A stretch of 64,000 nt of DNA from Hahella sp. CCB-MM4 (GTDB lineage: Bacteria > Pseudomonadota > Gammaproteobacteria > Pseudomonadales > Oleiphilaceae), in the NCBI RefSeq assembly GCF_002260525.1, contig NZ_MRYI01000021.1, positions 1 through 64,000 of the forward strand, in the 5' to 3' direction. The notes beneath the pieces are model-generated. The model was given only the letters and a program-made list of their open reading frames with translations, was not told the origin of the DNA and did not search any database. A program made the translations under genes and the position numbers. Of the stretch, positions 29,338-38,780 are shown piece after piece; positions within the stretch are counted from its first letter, which is position 1, and every line of letters starts with the position of its first letter.

Positions 29338-30357
29338 ATGTTGGCATTCGGCCTTGGCGTAGGCACCAAGAACAGTAAAGGCGATTGGTTGGAAGTGTTT
29401 TATGCCCAGCCTTCCTGGACCCCCTCAGCAGCAATTGCCGAGCTTGTCGGCTCATTGCTGAGCGGCCAGGGAAATCGCACCCTGGAACCAGACAACCAAC
29501 AATTATCCCAGCTGGCAGAAAAACTGGAGGGAGTTGATGCAGAGCAGGCTCAAATTGCCAAAGCACTGCAGAATTCAGCGCGCCCGGTCGTTATTACCGT
29601 GATAGAAGAGGACAGCAAAGCCTCCAGTACACCTGAGGTTTACCTGAAGCTTCAACTCATCTCGCACAGACTGGTGAAACCACACGGCATCAACCTGGAA
29701 GGCATTTTTGGCCTTCTTCCCAATGTGGCCTGGACCAACGAAGGCGCTGTAGACCTTGAAGAACTGTCAGCAAGACAACTGGCAGCCCGTGCCAAAGGTG
29801 GTAGTTTACAGGTTAATTCCGTAGATAAGTTTCCAAAGATGACTGACTACGTCGTCCCCAAGGGGGTCCGTATTGCAGATACATCAAGAGTTCGCCTCGG
29901 AGCATATATCGGTGAAGGCACCACCATCATGCACGAAGGTTTCGTCAACTTTAATGCAGGAACCGAAGGCACTTCGATGATCGAAGGACGTATCTCTGCC
30001 GGAGTCATGATTGGCGAAGGCTCAGATCTGGGCGGCGGCTGCTCCACCATGGGCACCCTATCCGGCGGCGGTAACATTATCATTTCCGTAGGGAAAAACT
30101 CCTTGATTGGCGCTAATGCGGGCATCGGCATTCCACTGGGAGATCGCTGCAGAATTGAAGCTGGACTGTACATTACCGCCGGCACCAAAGTGGCCGTTAT
30201 TGACGATTCAGGCAACGTTGTGGACACCGTCAAAGCACGCGAACTGGCTGGCCAGCACGATTTGCTGTTCCGCAGAAACTCTGTATCCGGTCGAGTGGAA
30301 GTCGTCACTAACAAATCAGCCATTCAGTTGAACGAAGCCTTACACGCGAACAACTAA
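29338..30357 (+). CDS. dapD: Tetrahydrodipicolinate N-succinyltransferase DapD (long form)
   Basis: 339 residues, the long type found in Pseudomonas rather than the 274-residue enterobacterial form. The N-terminal half is a helical domain with FGLGVGTKNSKGDWLEVFY at the start. The C-terminal half is a hexapeptide-repeat beta-helix (VRIADTSRVRLGAYIGEGTT, ISAGVMIGEGSDLGGGCSTM). It succinylates tetrahydrodipicolinate in lysine and diaminopimelate synthesis, directly before the DapC step. Confidence 0.97.
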   Translation: MLAFGLGVGTKNSKGDWLEVFYAQPSWTPSAAIAELVGSLLSGQGNRTLEPDNQQLSQLAEKLEGVDAEQAQIAKALQNSARPVVITVIEEDSKASSTPEVYLKLQLISHRLVKPHGINLEGIFGLLPNVAWTNEGAVDLEELSARQLAARAKGGSLQVNSVDKFPKMTDYVVPKGVRIADTSRVRLGAYIGEGTTIMHEGFVNFNAGTEGTSMIEGRISAGVMIGEGSDLGGGCSTMGTLSGGGNIIISVGKNSLIGANAGIGIPLGDRCRIEAGLYITAGTKVAVIDDSGNVVDTVKARELAGQHDLLFRRNSVSGRVEVVTNKSAIQLNEALHANN

Positions 30358-30372
30358 TCGGTTTATCGATAA

Positions 30373-31545
<1,173 letters not shown>

Positions 31546-31575
31546 ACTCAGCATAAGAGGATCTTCCTCCCTACA

Positions 31576-31857
31576 ATGGCTAAGAATATGTTCCAAAGAC
31601 TGAAAATGTCCGGCATGGACCAGAGTCGAGCCTTTCAATGCTTTGTTACGGGAGGAATCACCGGTATGTGCGGTATTGGAACACTCTTATTACTGGAAAC
31701 AGACAAACAAAATCTGGCTTCAGAGATCACCGCACTTCTGGCTCTTTTGCTGGCAGCCACCGGAATTCTGATGGCCGCCATCGGATATGCCCGTATTTTA
31801 ATTCTTCGCCTGACACAGACGACCCGAACCAACTCCATGGGGACTGAAAATGACTAG
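31576..31857 (+). CDS. Unknown small membrane protein, two predicted helices
   Basis: 93 residues; I do not recognise a family. Two hydrophobic stretches (about 25-42 and 50-78, the latter ITALLALLLAATGILMAAIG) predict a helical hairpin in the inner membrane, with a polar N-terminus of about 20 residues. It starts 31 bases after dapE, and its last codons overlap the start of the next gene by 8 bases, so the two are probably co-translated. Confidence 0.7.
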   Translation: MAKNMFQRLKMSGMDQSRAFQCFVTGGITGMCGIGTLLLLETDKQNLASEITALLALLLAATGILMAAIGYARILILRLTQTTRTNSMGTEND

Positions 31858-32242
31858 CTCCGAACGTTTTCCTGATATTGAAATCTATGTGCTCAATACA
31901 ACTCTGGAAAACATCATTGATTGGTTAAACACTGAGCTGTCAGAGGTTTCACAACCAATCCCACAAGGCACCGTGGTAAAGCTGACAGCGGTTTACCACG
32001 GGCAGACCATCCCTATCACAGTAACACCAGGGGCTGCCGGGAAAAAATTTACCAGCGTCATTTTTGATAGCGACGCCACTCCCTGGGACACGGACCTGGA
32101 CTGCGCACGTGCAGCCTATAAGCACTTTGAATCAGAAATTCGCTGCTCTGCCAGCAGCTGGGTTGAAGAGGAAGCAGAAGATGCGCCGGAACTGTGGTGG
32201 AAAGTGAACGATCAGGGAGAGAAAAAGATCAATTGGCATTAA
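31850..32242 (+). CDS. Unknown small acidic cytosolic protein
   Basis: 130 residues; no family recognised. It has no signal peptide or membrane segment. It is acidic, with aromatic-rich ends (WVEEEAEDAPELWWKV near the C-terminus) and a beta-rich middle (TVVKLTAVYHGQTIPITVTP). The 8-base overlap with the membrane-protein gene before it and the strong terminator after it mark the end of the dap-linked operon. A partner role for the small membrane protein is plausible but not shown. Confidence 0.75.
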   Translation: MTSSERFPDIEIYVLNTTLENIIDWLNTELSEVSQPIPQGTVVKLTAVYHGQTIPITVTPGAAGKKFTSVIFDSDATPWDTDLDCARAAYKHFESEIRCSASSWVEEEAEDAPELWWKVNDQGEKKINWH

Positions 32243-32270
32243 AAAAGGCTCCTTGAAGGAGCCTTTTTTG
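32241..32270 (+). terminator. Bidirectional intrinsic terminator
   Basis: A-run, GGCTCCT, 3-base loop, AGGAGCC, T-run: AAAAAAGGCTCCT and AGGAGCCTTTTTT. It begins at the stop codon of the 130-residue gene and also serves the facing cold-shock gene. Confidence 0.92.
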
Positions 32271-32294
32271 TAACCTTCTTTCAAAACAGGAATA

Positions 32295-32795
32295 TCAATT
32301 CCTTAAAGGCGAAACATCTTCAGCCTGAAGACCTTTATCCCCTTCAACCGTTCGAAACCTTACGCTCTGTCCCTGACGTAATGAGCGATGACCTCGACCA
32401 CGGATTGAACGAAAATGAACAAAAATCTCCTCACCATTATTACGAGTAATGAAACCAAAGCCTTTGTTGGGATTAAACCATTTAACCTCACCAGTTTCAC
32501 GGTCATCATCACCATTTAGACCCGCATCATCTTCATAATCGGCTGCCGATTCAGAATCTCCTGCGATCATGAATGCAGGAATAACAGCAGCAACAGCAAA
32601 TACGACAGCTGAAATCAGGAATATGGTGATACCAGATCCACTACCAAGTATGGAAGTTAACCCTTTCAACTCCCCATCCACCACATATTGTGGCGCCATA
32701 CCCAGAGCTGAAAGTACACCTGTTAATATAAAAGGGCCTACCAAGCCTACGACAATTGCAATGACAATAGATTTATTTATTTGATTTTGCTTCAT
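32295..32795 (-). CDS. Membrane-anchored cold-shock-domain protein
   Basis: 166 residues in two parts. Residues about 8-80 form two transmembrane helices (IVIAIVVGLVGPFILTGVL and ITIFLISAVVFAVAAVI). After an acidic linker (about 82-100, DYEDDAGLNGDDDRE), residues 102-166 are a complete cold-shock domain with GEVKWFNPNKGFGFI (RNP1) and EEIFVHFRSI (RNP2). The domain binds single-stranded nucleic acid; here it would be tethered to the cytoplasmic face of the membrane. It is transcribed toward the shared terminator and has a 400-base upstream gap. Confidence 0.88.
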   Translation of the reverse strand: MKQNQINKSIVIAIVVGLVGPFILTGVLSALGMAPQYVVDGELKGLTSILGSGSGITIFLISAVVFAVAAVIPAFMIAGDSESAADYEDDAGLNGDDDRETGEVKWFNPNKGFGFITRNNGEEIFVHFRSIRGRGHRSLRQGQSVRFRTVEGDKGLQAEDVSPLRN

Positions 32796-33195
32796 TTACC
32801 TAAAACTCTACGCTGAATTGAATGACGAACATAATCAGACAACCAGACCACCGCAGAATCAAACAACACCGGCAACCTCTAACTGAATGGACTATATGCA
32901 AACATATCCGGGATCCCTCCGGTCTGATGCAGACTTTCTGTTATCGTAACTGCCAGGCGAACAACGAAGCCTTCCGGCTTCATACTTCTGTTTCTGCAGC
33001 GTTCATGGCAAACTCACTGGCAGAAAAAACGCCAGCACTAAATATTGTAGACGGTTCTGGCGAATTTCCCGCATATTCAATCTGTTAGTGAGTAAAAAAT
33101 CTGCGGTCAAGAGTTACCGACCCAACAGATTCCGCTATGATAGCAGGAAGTAAGCTAACTTTCTCCCGACGACCATCCTCAAGGTGTTCTCTCTC
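32796..33195. promoter_or_regulatory. Region between the cold-shock gene and slyX
   Basis: 400 bases with no supported gene; an 88-codon frame at 32822-33088 has no recognisable features. For slyX, TTACCG (33114-33119) and TATGAT (33136-33141) with a 16-base spacer form a candidate promoter. Toward the cold-shock gene there is room for the long 5' leader that cold-shock mRNAs often carry, but no conserved cold-box was identified. Confidence 0.4.
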
Positions 33196-33396
33196 ATGGA
33201 TCAAAGAATTAACGATCTAGAATCAAAAGTAGCCTTTCTCGACGACCTGGTGCACTCGCTGAGTAATACCGTGTATCGCCAACAAAAACAAATAGATGAA
33301 TTAACCCAAGCACTTGAAAGGCTTAGTGGACAGGTCAAAAATATGCGCCCTCATTTAAGGGACCCTTCAGATGAGCCGCCTCCTCCGCATTATTGA
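33196..33396 (+). CDS. slyX: SlyX family protein
   Basis: 66 residues from the ATG at 33196; the in-frame GTG at 33184 lies within the AAGGTG ribosome-binding site. The sequence is one heptad-repeat coiled coil (DQRINDLESKVAFLDDLVHS, then YRQQKQIDELTQALERL), ending in the proline-rich PPPPHY tail typical of SlyX. Function is not established. It is the last core gene before the glycan island. Confidence 0.9.
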   Translation: MDQRINDLESKVAFLDDLVHSLSNTVYRQQKQIDELTQALERLSGQVKNMRPHLRDPSDEPPPPHY

Positions 33397-33629
33397 GCAC
33401 TCTGCAGAATTCGTGTGCAGATGCCCCAATAAAACCCTCTCGCTGGATACACGTCTCATGGATACAATTAAAAACAACAAAATTTGCATAAATCACTATG
33501 CTAAAGGGGTTTTTATTCGATGCGGCATTCAGTTCAGACTATTATTTTAATCAAGTCAGTTGTGATTGGAATTCAAAACCTCTGAACCAATTACCCATTT
33601 AGTGTTAAACCATTTCTCTTAGAATCTGT
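33397..33629. promoter_or_regulatory. Upstream region of the glycan island
   Basis: 233 bases, A+T-rich, with no gene. A distant complementary pair, AAAACCC near 33440 and GGGGTTTTT near 33512, could form a long hairpin. No ops/JUMPstart element of the kind used by RfaH-controlled polysaccharide operons was found, and no confident promoter. Confidence 0.3.
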
Positions 33630-35288
33630 ATGTCAACACTTGCAATAATACCTGCTCGAGGCGGCTCAAAAGGTATCCCGCGCAAAAACTTACGCCCGGT
33701 AAATGGAAAACCACTGCTATTTTACTCCATACAGGCATGCCTGATGGCGGAAGAGATAGATGCGGTAGTCGTTTCCACTGATGATGATGAAATTGCATTA
33801 TTTGCAGAGAGATTCGGAGCAAAGGCACTTATCAGACCCCAAAGCCTCTCTGGTGATGAGGTAACAATTGACCCGGTTGTAATTCATGCGACAGAACAAG
33901 CTGAGCTGCAACAGGGAACAAGCTATGACTTTGTGATTACAGTCCAACCGACATCCCCTCTTATCAGGTCAGTTGAACTCGACGAAGCGCTACTGAAACT
34001 TAAACAGTCCGATCAAAGCGATAGCATTTTATCTGTAGTAGATGATAGGCATTTATGCTGGACAACTGATGGAACAGGAAAAACGATTCCAGAGTATGAG
34101 AAACGGGTTAATCGACAGCACTTACCCGCCAGATTCAAAGAAACCGGAGCCCTGATTGCCTGTAGAAGAAATATCCTGGATTCAGGAACTCGAATCGGAA
34201 ACAACATTCTTCTCTACGAAATGCCGCCCAGTAGAAGCTTCGACATAGACTCTTACACTGATTTAGTACTGTGTGAAGCAGTGCTTAGAAGAAAGAGAAT
34301 CGCATTTGTCGTGACAGGTAGCAAAACCACGGGTACCGGGCATGCATATAGGGCCCTGCTGATTGCAAACGAACTAGTCCATCATGACCTGTGTTTTATT
34401 ATGCACGCCGATGACACTGTTGCGCTTGATATAATCCGCAGCCATAACTATGAAACTCATGTATCGCAAGACATACAAACAACTATCCAATACTTGAAGC
34501 CTGACCTTGTAATCAATGACACGCTGGATACAGCCGTAGATTACGTAAATTTCCTCAAGCACCTGCATGCCAAAGTAGTGACCTTTGAAGATTTAGGTGG
34601 TGGTGCTGATATCTCTGATCTGGTTATTAACGCGCTTTACCCATCCTCAGCAAACGACCGCGATGATTCTAGAGTAAAGACAGGCCCCCAATACTTCTGC
34701 TTGCGAGATGAATTTATCCATTTACCTCCCAAGAAAAATAATAGTGATGAAACTAATCTACTCCTGACATTTGGCGGGGTGGATGAAGGAAACCTGAGCC
34801 TTAGATGCCTGAAATCAGCTATCAAGGTTATCAAGGAACTTCATATCACATGCAGAATCACAGTTATTGTAGGCTCAGGTTACCAGCACTTTAGCGACCT
34901 GACCAAAAATGCTCAGAAATATCAAGATATTGCAAGTATAGAAATCATCCAGAAAACCCAAAGAATATCAGATTTCATGGTAAATGCTGACTTTGCAATT
35001 ACCTCTGGCGGACGAACCGTTCTTGAGCTTGCTTCAACGACAACTCCCATGATTGTCATCTGCCAAAATCAACGAGAAACCTCTCACGACTTATTAAAAA
35101 CCAATCCAGGAATCATAAACTTAGGTTTGAGAACTGACGTCATTGATTCTCAAATTGAAGATGCCATAAACAGACTCCTGTCTGATAAGACATTTCGCTC
35201 CTCGATGGAGGAAGAACTTCGAGATGTGGATCTCACTCGGGGAAAGCAGAGAGTTATTGGGTTAATTAACGATATTCTAGGAAACTAA
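33630..35288 (+). CDS. Fused CMP-nonulosonate cytidylyltransferase and PseG-like UDP-sugar hydrolase/GT-B protein
   Basis: 552 residues in two domains. Residues 1-220 are a NeuA/PseF-type cytidylyltransferase: IIPARGGSKGIPRKNL at the N-terminus, then the SGDEVT and QPTSPL motifs, which activate a nonulosonic acid with CTP. Residues about 223-552 begin IAFVVTGSKTTGTGHAYRA, whose G-T-G-H (His238) matches the catalytic His motif of PseG, and continue with the TFGGVDEGN and ITSGGRTVLELAST motifs of the PseG/MurG fold. PseG hydrolyses UDP-trideoxyhexose before the NeuB-type step, so the fusion would carry the steps before and after the next gene's product. Substrate identity is unknown. Confidence 0.85.
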   Translation: MSTLAIIPARGGSKGIPRKNLRPVNGKPLLFYSIQACLMAEEIDAVVVSTDDDEIALFAERFGAKALIRPQSLSGDEVTIDPVVIHATEQAELQQGTSYDFVITVQPTSPLIRSVELDEALLKLKQSDQSDSILSVVDDRHLCWTTDGTGKTIPEYEKRVNRQHLPARFKETGALIACRRNILDSGTRIGNNILLYEMPPSRSFDIDSYTDLVLCEAVLRRKRIAFVVTGSKTTGTGHAYRALLIANELVHHDLCFIMHADDTVALDIIRSHNYETHVSQDIQTTIQYLKPDLVINDTLDTAVDYVNFLKHLHAKVVTFEDLGGGADISDLVINALYPSSANDRDDSRVKTGPQYFCLRDEFIHLPPKKNNSDETNLLLTFGGVDEGNLSLRCLKSAIKVIKELHITCRITVIVGSGYQHFSDLTKNAQKYQDIASIEIIQKTQRISDFMVNADFAITSGGRTVLELASTTTPMIVICQNQRETSHDLLKTNPGIINLGLRTDVIDSQIEDAINRLLSDKTFRSSMEEELRDVDLTRGKQRVIGLINDILGN

Positions 35289-35293
35289 CAATC

Positions 35294-36346
35294 ATGGTTA
35301 CCTTTGAAATAGGCAAATTCACAGCCAGCCCCTATTCCCCCTACATCATAGCGGAGGTAGGAGTTAACCACGAAGGTTCATTGGAAACTGCCAAGCTGTT
35401 AATCAAGCAAGCAAAGGATGCAGGGGCCCACGCAGTCAAATTCCAGTCCTATAAAGCAGAAAAAATCGCTTCTAAATATAGCCCAGCATACTGGGATTTA
35501 ACTAAAGAACCGACAAAAAGCCAGTATGAGCTTTTTAAAAAGCTGGATTCCTTCGGCGAGCAGGAATACGAGATTCTGGCGGACTATTGTCGCAATATTG
35601 GCATTGATTTTATGTCAACGCCTTTTGACCTGGATGCCGTAGAATACCTAACACCATTGGTACCGGCCTTTAAGATCGCATCGGCCGATATTACAAATAC
35701 ACCACTGCTAAGGGCAGTGAGCAAAACTGGGAAGCCCATAATAGTTTCCACCGGTGCTTCCACATTGGCGGAGATTGAATTTGCATTGCAAACCTGCCGG
35801 CAGGCTGGAGCAAAAAATATTGCGCTCCTACACTGTGTACTAAACTACCCTACGCCCTTGGAGCAAGCCCAGTTATCTAACATTCAAATGCTTAAAAGGG
35901 TCTTTCCAGAAACAGCAGTCGGTTACTCAGACCACGTTATTCCCGATGAAACAATAAGCGCTTTGGAAGCCGCTACTCTGTTTGGAGCCTTAATCCTTGA
36001 AAAACACTTCACTCACGATAAGAAACTTCAAGGAAACGATCACTACCATGCAATGGATGCCACTGACTTAACTAGATTCGTAGATAAACTGGCTACCTAT
36101 AGGGACCTTATTGGCTCCGAATCCCAGCATCTAGAAAACCAGACAGCAGCCAGACAACATGCACGCCGCTCGGTCGTAGCAAACAGGGATATCAAGCAAG
36201 GTGAAGTGCTAACCGAAGATAATCTGACAGCAAAGAGACCCGGACACGGGATCAGTCCAATCCATTGGGATGAGGTAATTGGAAAGCAGGTCAGACAAGA
36301 CATAAAAAATGACACCTTAATTTCATGGGATATGTTGATTGGCTAA
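35294..36346 (+). CDS. NeuB-family nonulosonic acid synthase (sialic/pseudaminic/legionaminic type)
   Basis: 350 residues. The N-terminal TIM-barrel domain shows YIIAEVGVNHEGSLETAKLL, AVKFQSYKAEKIAS, FMSTPFDLDAVEYL and VGYSDHV. The C-terminal 65 residues (about 285-348) are the SAF/antifreeze-like domain with RRSVVANRDIKQGEVLTEDN and KRPGHGISP. The enzyme condenses a 6-carbon aminosugar with phosphoenolpyruvate to a 9-carbon acid. It starts 5 bases after the fused gene. Sequence alone does not separate Neu, Pse and Leg substrates with certainty; the PseG-like partner favours a pseudaminic-type or related di-N-acyl sugar. Confidence 0.9.
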   Translation: MVTFEIGKFTASPYSPYIIAEVGVNHEGSLETAKLLIKQAKDAGAHAVKFQSYKAEKIASKYSPAYWDLTKEPTKSQYELFKKLDSFGEQEYEILADYCRNIGIDFMSTPFDLDAVEYLTPLVPAFKIASADITNTPLLRAVSKTGKPIIVSTGASTLAEIEFALQTCRQAGAKNIALLHCVLNYPTPLEQAQLSNIQMLKRVFPETAVGYSDHVIPDETISALEAATLFGALILEKHFTHDKKLQGNDHYHAMDATDLTRFVDKLATYRDLIGSESQHLENQTAARQHARRSVVANRDIKQGEVLTEDNLTAKRPGHGISPIHWDEVIGKQVRQDIKNDTLISWDMLIG

Positions 36347-36353
36347 GTCGACT

Positions 36354-37499
36354 ATGAATAAAGATCTGCCTGAATATATTCTTCTTACCGGAGGTAAAAA
36401 TAACTGTGGAGACTTCCTGATAAAACATCGTGCCAAGGAGCTACTAAAGCAGTTACGTCCAGATAGAAGTTTCCAGGATTGGGACGCTTGGCATCAAATT
36501 ACCGATGACGATCTAGAAGTTATCAACAATTCCAAAGCTTTGGTCCTGACAGGCGGACCTGCTATTCAAACTCAAATGTACCCCTTGGTTTATCCTCTTA
36601 CTGACAACCTGAGTAAAATCAAAGTACCAATCATATGCTTCGGATTAGGGGCCAAGCCCAACTCAACTATTCTGGAACTGGGCCATTCTCATAAACTCTC
36701 TAACAGGACTCTGGATCTCTTAGATCGAATAAATCAAAGCGGCCACATATCAAGCGTCAGAGACTATGTTACGGCCAGACTACTCGAAAAGTACGGATTC
36801 TATAACTTCACTACAACAGGTTGTCCTGCTCTTTATTCGCTGACCAATCAAAGTAATCAGACTACGCCAGACATCAGGCGCATTACGTTTTCGACTAGCG
36901 CTAACTTTGCACATGACAAAAATCTGGAATCACAAATGAAGAGGATAATTTTGTCATTATCAGAAATAGCGGGAACTACTCTGAACGTAGCTTTTCATCA
37001 CTCACTTGATAGCACTTACCTGAACACCCATAACGCCAATTCAAAGCTGTTCTATAAGCAACGAGAGCTAAAAGAATGGCTTGACCGCATAAATGTCCCT
37101 TGCATCGATATTTCTGGCAGCGTGGATAATATGCTGGATCTATACAGTCAAACAGACATTCATGTAGGCTATCGCGTTCATGCTCATATTTTAATGTGCA
37201 GCTGGGCTAAAGACTCCATTTTGATTGCAGAAGATGGCAGGTCTACTGCTCTGAAAGAGGTGATATCCAGCGAGATTTTAAATGCTTATGAATATAAGCA
37301 CTTTTCAATTTCCAAAAAGCTGGAACGCTTAACTGGGTCCTTCATAACCCTAAGGAAGGTCTCATCAATGGTTCCTGAAAGAATCTGTAAAACAGTAAAG
37401 CAAATCATTGATAAAAATCACCATGAATCCAAAAGGGTCTCCGCGCTAATCAATACTCAACTTAATGTTATGAAAGACTTCATTAGGCAGATGCCATAA
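36354..37499 (+). CDS. Polysaccharide pyruvyl transferase family protein
   Basis: 381 residues from the ATG at 36354; an in-frame TTG at 36339 would overlap neuB by 8 bases. LLTGGKNNCGDFLIKHRAKE at the N-terminus, ALVLTGGPAI, CFGLGAKPN and the late VGYRVHAHILMCSWAK and DGRSTALKEV segments fit the WcaK/CsaB family, which adds pyruvate ketals to polysaccharides from phosphoenolpyruvate. Several members have drifted to other roles, so the exact reaction is uncertain. It lies in the same run as the nonulosonate genes. Confidence 0.75.
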   Translation: MNKDLPEYILLTGGKNNCGDFLIKHRAKELLKQLRPDRSFQDWDAWHQITDDDLEVINNSKALVLTGGPAIQTQMYPLVYPLTDNLSKIKVPIICFGLGAKPNSTILELGHSHKLSNRTLDLLDRINQSGHISSVRDYVTARLLEKYGFYNFTTTGCPALYSLTNQSNQTTPDIRRITFSTSANFAHDKNLESQMKRIILSLSEIAGTTLNVAFHHSLDSTYLNTHNANSKLFYKQRELKEWLDRINVPCIDISGSVDNMLDLYSQTDIHVGYRVHAHILMCSWAKDSILIAEDGRSTALKEVISSEILNAYEYKHFSISKKLERLTGSFITLRKVSSMVPERICKTVKQIIDKNHHESKRVSALINTQLNVMKDFIRQMP

Positions 37500-37505
37500 A
37501 ACAAG

Positions 37506-38780
37506 ATGCTGAAGTCTACACTTATAAGCCAATCTGCGATTTATTTATTAACAAATATCATAAATAAGTCCATACCATTTTTACTGCTCCCGGTAATTAC
37601 CAGATACCTCAGCCCGAGCGAATATGGGGTATTGGCAGTATTCCAGGTTATTGTTTCGTTCTCCTCACCTTTTGTTGGTCTAAGTCTGCACACACATATA
37701 ACCAGGAACTTCAAAAAGTCTACCGAGCAACACCTGAGGAGCATCATCAGAAAGATCATTGCCATACTCATATCTTCGACAGTATTGGCTCTATTTCTTA
37801 TATCTACATTTATTGCAATTAATACAAGCCTGGAGATATTGTCACTTCCTTTTTCGACCGTATGGTTAGATGCAGCGCCTTTAGTATCATGCCTATCTGC
37901 ATTTAATTTGATCTCTTTGTCAATTTACCGCAATGAAGGACAGCCAAAACGATATGCCTATCAAGAGATAGCACGTACACTTGTGACTGCGTCAGCCACT
38001 CTTTTTCTTCTCATCAATCTTGAATTTGGTTGGTACGCGATAATACTGGCCCAATTACTAGGGCTCATGATCGCTTCAGTGATTGGGCTCCTATATTTAC
38101 ATAACAAAAAGTATTTGAAGCCTAGTCAGGAAGAGGGAACAGAATTAACCTCTAATATCCTTCGGATCAGCATTCCAATGATCCCTCATACTCTGTCATC
38201 AGCGGCAATAATGTTAATAGACAGACTGTTCATATCTTATTATTTAGACTCTCAGAGTGTCGGAATATATTCCCTTGGTTATCAGATTGGCTCAATCACA
38301 TCTATCCTGATAGATTCATTCATATTAGCCTGGTCTCCTTGGTTTTATGCATACTTAAACCAGAATAAAGACAAGATTTACCTGGTAAAAAGAATTTATT
38401 TGTGTGCTATTTTATTCTTGGGAATTGGTGTTCTAACATCAATTTTGTCTCCCTTAGCGATAAAATTAGTCACACCTGAGTCCTATCATGGAGCAACGAT
38501 CATCGCGTCAATGATTTCTCTGGCAGCCATTCTTCATGGTTTCTATAAGCTTGTTTTCCCGTTTTTAGTTCATGTCGGTAAAACTGGTTTTTTAGCTCTA
38601 AGTACCACTACAGCCGCAATCACCAACATTGTATTTAATATCCTCCTAATCCCAGTTCTTGGGCTAGAGGGAGCCGCGATAGCAACAGCCCTATCATTTG
38701 GAGTTAGTTTTCTTCTTGTTTTTCTCAGAGCAAATTATTTATTTAAGATGCCTTGGTTTTTAAATGACGGCAAAAAATAG
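37506..38780 (+). CDS. Wzx-type polysaccharide flippase
   Basis: 424 residues, almost wholly hydrophobic with about 12 predicted helices. The start YLLTNIINKSIPFLLLPVIT and the ITRYLSPSEYGVLAVFQ segment are typical of the MOP-superfamily polysaccharide transporters; RISIPMIPHTLSSAAIMLID lies in the central repeat. It would move an undecaprenyl-linked glycan across the inner membrane. No Wzy polymerase or initiating phosphoglycosyl transferase accompanies it in the window. Its end overlaps the next gene by 17 bases. Codon use is A+T-rich. Confidence 0.88.
   Translation: MLKSTLISQSAIYLLTNIINKSIPFLLLPVITRYLSPSEYGVLAVFQVIVSFSSPFVGLSLHTHITRNFKKSTEQHLRSIIRKIIAILISSTVLALFLISTFIAINTSLEILSLPFSTVWLDAAPLVSCLSAFNLISLSIYRNEGQPKRYAYQEIARTLVTASATLFLLINLEFGWYAIILAQLLGLMIASVIGLLYLHNKKYLKPSQEEGTELTSNILRISIPMIPHTLSSAAIMLIDRLFISYYLDSQSVGIYSLGYQIGSITSILIDSFILAWSPWFYAYLNQNKDKIYLVKRIYLCAILFLGIGVLTSILSPLAIKLVTPESYHGATIIASMISLAAILHGFYKLVFPFLVHVGKTGFLALSTTTAAITNIVFNILLIPVLGLEGAAIATALSFGVSFLLVFLRANYLFKMPWFLNDGKK

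Noticed and set aside
32822-33088. 88-codon open frame upstream of slyX
   Set aside because: No ribosome-binding site, no recognisable motif, Cys/His/Arg-rich composition unlike a real protein; it lies in what is more likely a leader/promoter region.
33397-33629. ops/JUMPstart element before the glycan island
   Set aside because: No GGCGGTAGC-type motif was found on either strand.
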